A stretch of DNA of 64,000 nt from an uncultured Cytophagales bacterium (lineage in GTDB: Bacteria; Bacteroidota; Bacteroidia; Cytophagales; Thermoflexibacteraceae). The position numbers and the translations under genes are program-made. This document shows, piece by piece, positions 61,355 to 64,000 of this stretch (its first letter is position 1; each line of letters begins with the position of its first letter). Under the pieces are notes generated by a model. That model saw nothing but the letters and a program-made list of their open reading frames with translations. It was not told the origin of the DNA and made no database searches. The stretch lies in the NCBI GenBank assembly GCA_938039675.1, contig CALHUI010000007.1, forward strand, positions 124,001-188,000, written 5' to 3'.

Positions 61355-64000
61355 TTACATGTTCTGATAGTCTTTTGAGCGTACTTTAAACGCCTCTTTA
61401 GACTCCTGCATCTGGTCATAATCTTCTTTAGAGAACACACGATTATTTTGGAAGACTCTCATGCCTGTACCGGCAGGAATCAAATGACCTACAATAACGT
61501 TTTCCTTCAAGCCTGCGAGGTAGTCGGTCTTACCGCGGATGGCAGCCTCGCTGAGCACTTTGGTAGTTTCTTGGAACGATGCGGCAGAAATCCAGCTCTT
61601 TGTACCCAATGATGCTTGCGTAATACCTTGCAAAGTTGGCTTAGATACGGCAGGTTGTGCGTCACGCACCTTCACTAACTTCTGGTCTTTGCGCTTCAGG
61701 CTCGAGTTTTCATCACGCAGTTTGCGGGCGCTGACAATCATGCCTTTTTTCATTGTGGTTGATTCACCGGCATCGATAACAACCTTTTTGTCAAGAATGG
61801 AATCATTAGCCTCACGGAACGTCCACTTGTCTACCACTTGTCCGGGCAGGAAAGTAGTATCGCCCGGGTCAATGATTTCTACTTTCTGCATCATCTGACG
61901 AACGATTACCTCGAGGTGCTTATCATTGATTTTCACACCCTGCAAGCGGTAAACTTCCTGAATTTCATTCACCAAATACTCCTGAACGGCAGTTGGGCCT
62001 TTAATGGCCAAGATGTCGGCAGGCGTAACAGCACCATCGGAAAGCGGCATACCTGCTTTTACGTAGTCGTTTTCCTGCACGAGAATGTGCTTAGAAAGCG
62101 GCACCATGTATTTCATCTGTACCCCTTCTCGGCTCTTTACGTAGATTTCGCGATTACCGCGCTTAATGCTACCGTAGCTTACCTCGCCGTCAATTTCACT
62201 TACAACAGCAGGGTTAGACGGGTTGCGAGCTTCAAACAATTCTGTTACACGTGGCAGACCACCGGTAATGTCGCGGGTTTTGCCGATTGCACGCGGAATT
62301 TTCACCAGTATCTGACCTGCGCGAATATGCTGTCCGTTCTCAACTACCAAGTGAGAACCTACCGGCAAGTTGCTGCTTGCCTGTTCGCCGGTTTGCGGAT
62401 TGCGAACCGTAATAGTCGGGTTCTTAGAACGGTCTTTGGTTTCAATAATTACTTTTTCGCGGTGGCCGGTCTGCTCGTCATACTCTTCTTGGTAAGTAAT
62501 GCCTTCCTCAATGGCCTCAAACTCAACAATACCGTCGTACTGTGAAAGAATAACAGCATTGAATGGATCCCAGAAGCATATCTCCTGTCCTTTCTCTACC
62601 ATATCGCCTTCTTTCACGCGCAGGAACGAACCGTAAGGCACGTTGTTACTAATGAGCACTTGGCCGTTTTCAGGATTGACGATGCTTACCTCCGCAGAAC
62701 GCGCCATCACTACATCAATGCTTTCGCCTTCGGCATTGGTGGTCGTAACCTTGCGCATTTCTTCAAACTTGATTTTGCCGCTGTATTTGGCAACAATGCT
62801 CGAATCTACGGCAATGTTAGAAGCCGTACCACCTACGTGGAAAGTACGTAATGTCAGCTGAGTACCCGGCTCACCGATAGACTGAGCAGCTATTACGCCC
62901 ACTGCATCACCTATCTGAGCGAGCTTGCCTGTGGCCAAGTTGCGGCCGTAGCACTTGGCACATACGCCTTGCTTGGTTTCACAGGTGAGCACCGAGCGAA
63001 TTTCAACAGATTCAATGCTGGTTTCCTCAATACGGCGCGCAATATCCTCATCTATCTCTTGACCTGACTCAACAATCAGTTCGTCGGTCAGCGGGTCGTA
63101 CACATCGTGTACGGATACACGCCCCAGAATACGCTCGGAAAGTTTCTCGATAACGTCTTCTTGGTCTTTCAGGGCTTCCACGGTCAGGCCGCGCAGTTTA
63201 CCGCAGTCCTCTTCATTAACTACTACGTCTTGCGCAACGTCCACCAAACGACGGGTCAGATAACCGGCATCGGCAGTTTTCAAAGCTGTATCGGCCAAAC
63301 CTTTACGCGCACCGTGAGTAGAAATGAAGTACTCCACAACGTCTAGACCTTCCTTAAAGTTAGAAAGGATGGGGTTCTCAATAATTTCACCTACCGAACC
63401 TTGCAGGTTTTTCTGAGGTTTGGCCATCAAGCCCCTCATACCGCCCAACTGACGGATTTGCTCGCGAGAACCACGTGCACCGGAGTGCATCATCATGTAA
63501 ATGGAGTTGAAGCCGCCTTTGTCTTCTTCCAACTGCTTCAACAGTGTATTGGTGATGCTGTTATTCACGCGTGTCCAGATGTCAATAATCTGGTTATAGC
63601 GCTCGTTGTCGGTAATCAGACCCATGTAGTAGTTATTCCACACGGCATCTACTTCTTTCTTGGCTTCGGCAATCAGTTGGTGTTTCGATTCAGGAATCAT
63701 AATATCATCCAAACCGATAGAAAGACCGCCCTTGTAGGCAGTTTGGAAGCCAAGTTGTTTGATATCGTCCAAGAACTGAGCCGTGCGTGCCATACCCACA
63801 ATTTTGAATACGTGGGAAATGATACCCTGCAACTTTTTCTTAGTCAGTTCTTCATTAACAAAGCCTACTTCTTTGGGCACTACCTGATTAAAAATCACGC
63901 GACCGGCAACAGTTTGTACTAATTTGGTTTCCAGTTGCTTGGTCTGCTCGTTGCGTACAGGTACGCGCACTTTGATATAGGCATTCTTATCGAGTTGTCC
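61355..64000 (-). CDS. rpoC: DNA-directed RNA polymerase subunit beta' (5' part outside window)
   Basis: The frame is open from the window edge to the stop at 61355, 881 codons of a protein of about 1400 aa. Visible parts: [24 protein letters not shown] (bridge helix/secondary channel region), the second zinc site [43 protein letters not shown] (trigger loop), [12 protein letters not shown], and the C-terminal [20 protein letters not shown] with [17 protein letters not shown]. It is the catalytic beta' subunit. The start lies beyond 64000, presumably next to rpoB. A terminator follows. Confidence 0.97.
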   Translation of the reverse strand, partial: GQLDKNAYIKVRVPVRNEQTKQLETKLVQTVAGRVIFNQVVPKEVGFVNEELTKKKLQGIISHVFKIVGMARTAQFLDDIKQLGFQTAYKGGLSIGLDDIMIPESKHQLIAEAKKEVDAVWNNYYMGLITDNERYNQIIDIWTRVNNSITNTLLKQLEEDKGGFNSIYMMMHSGARGSREQIRQLGGMRGLMAKPQKNLQGSVGEIIENPILSNFKEGLDVVEYFISTHGARKGLADTALKTADAGYLTRRLVDVAQDVVVNEEDCGKLRGLTVEALKDQEDVIEKLSERILGRVSVHDVYDPLTDELIVESGQEIDEDIARRIEETSIESVEIRSVLTCETKQGVCAKCYGRNLATGKLAQIGDAVGVIAAQSIGEPGTQLTLRTFHVGGTASNIAVDSSIVAKYSGKIKFEEMRKVTTTNAEGESIDVVMARSAEVSIVNPENGQVLISNNVPYGSFLRVKEGDMVEKGQEICFWDPFNAVILSQYDGIVEFEAIEEGITYQEEYDEQTGHREKVIIETKDRSKNPTITVRNPQTGEQASSNLPVGSHLVVENGQHIRAGQILVKIPRAIGKTRDITGGLPRVTELFEARNPSNPAVVSEIDGEVSYGSIKRGNREIYVKSREGVQMKYMVPLSKHILVQENDYVKAGMPLSDGAVTPADILAIKGPTAVQEYLVNEIQEVYRLQGVKINDKHLEVIVRQMMQKVEIIDPGDTTFLPGQVVDKWTFREANDSILDKKVVIDAGESTTMKKGMIVSARKLRDENSSLKRKDQKLVKVRDAQPAVSKPTLQGITQASLGTKSWISAASFQETTKVLSEAAIRGKTDYLAGLKENVIVGHLIPAGTGMRVFQNNRVFSKEDYDQMQESKEAFKVRSKDYQNM

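Noticed and set aside
1-64000. CRISPR arrays, insertion sequences, prophage or rRNA genes
   Set aside because: No regularly spaced repeats, transposase, phage structural genes or rRNA sequence were recognised.

Overview
The window looks like chromosomal DNA of a member of the Bacteroidota, probably of the Cytophagales type. Evidence: a short (289 aa) housekeeping sigma factor of the Bacteroidota kind; repeated -7 promoter boxes of the form TAnnTTTG; no convincing Shine-Dalgarno sequences; a secreted FG-GAP protein with a type IX secretion C-terminal domain; an 1127 aa SecA; lineage families such as DUF3078 and DUF6913; and Na+-NQR genes. I cannot name the genus from sequence alone. Most of the window is ordinary core genome. 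No insertion sequence, prophage, CRISPR array or rRNA operon is visible.

Layout. 1-7.5 kb: 3'-truncated SpoIIE-type phosphatase (-), TPR protein, Tex, a decayed cation/proton antiporter, rpoD. 7.5-13 kb (-): cyclic-nucleotide-binding protein, sbcC-sbcD, ccmC. 13.1-17.4 kb (-): a PemK/MazF toxin-like gene with an apparent frameshift, its unknown partner, a T9SS-sorted FG-GAP protein and two related lipoproteins. 17.5-26.5 kb: rluD-purK (-), tdk (+), orphan nuoH, hslU and secA (-). 26.6-32.2 kb: sodium:solute symporter (+), mdh (-), then AAA ATPase, DUF6913 and dapA (+). 32.2-38.1 kb: two copies of a dispersed intergenic repeat, a STAS-like gene broken inside a perfect palindrome, a triple helix-hairpin-helix protein, superoxide dismutase and an M16 protease. 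38.1-45.9 kb (+): lpxK-methyltransferase, TMEM220-like, purE, a carboxypeptidase-regulatory-like protein, mreBCD and dnaK. 46-52.6 kb (-): ECF sigma factor, FAD amine oxidase, nqrABCDE. 52.7-64 kb: polX (-), FecCD permease (+), tRNA with CAU anticodon (-), DUF3078 protein (-), acyltransferase-thioredoxin protein-aspartokinase (+), phosphoesterase (-), and the 3' part of rpoC (-), cut by the window edge.

How the genes connect. Lysine/diaminopimelate synthesis is represented by lysC and dapA, purine synthesis by separated purK and purE, the envelope by lpxK, an LpxL-like acyltransferase, mreBCD and secA, and energy metabolism by mdh, ccmC, nuoH and an nqr operon that lacks nqrF here. DNA repair is represented by sbcCD and a PolX-type protein.

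I did not find a convincing new multi-gene system. The most informative oddities are small-scale: a frameshift centred in a perfect 16-bp inverted repeat, a homopolymer frameshift in a toxin gene, a two-copy dispersed intergenic repeat with adjacent palindromes, a fresh 33-bp tandem duplication in the SbcC coiled coil, and promoters placed so close to start codons that the mRNAs may be leaderless.
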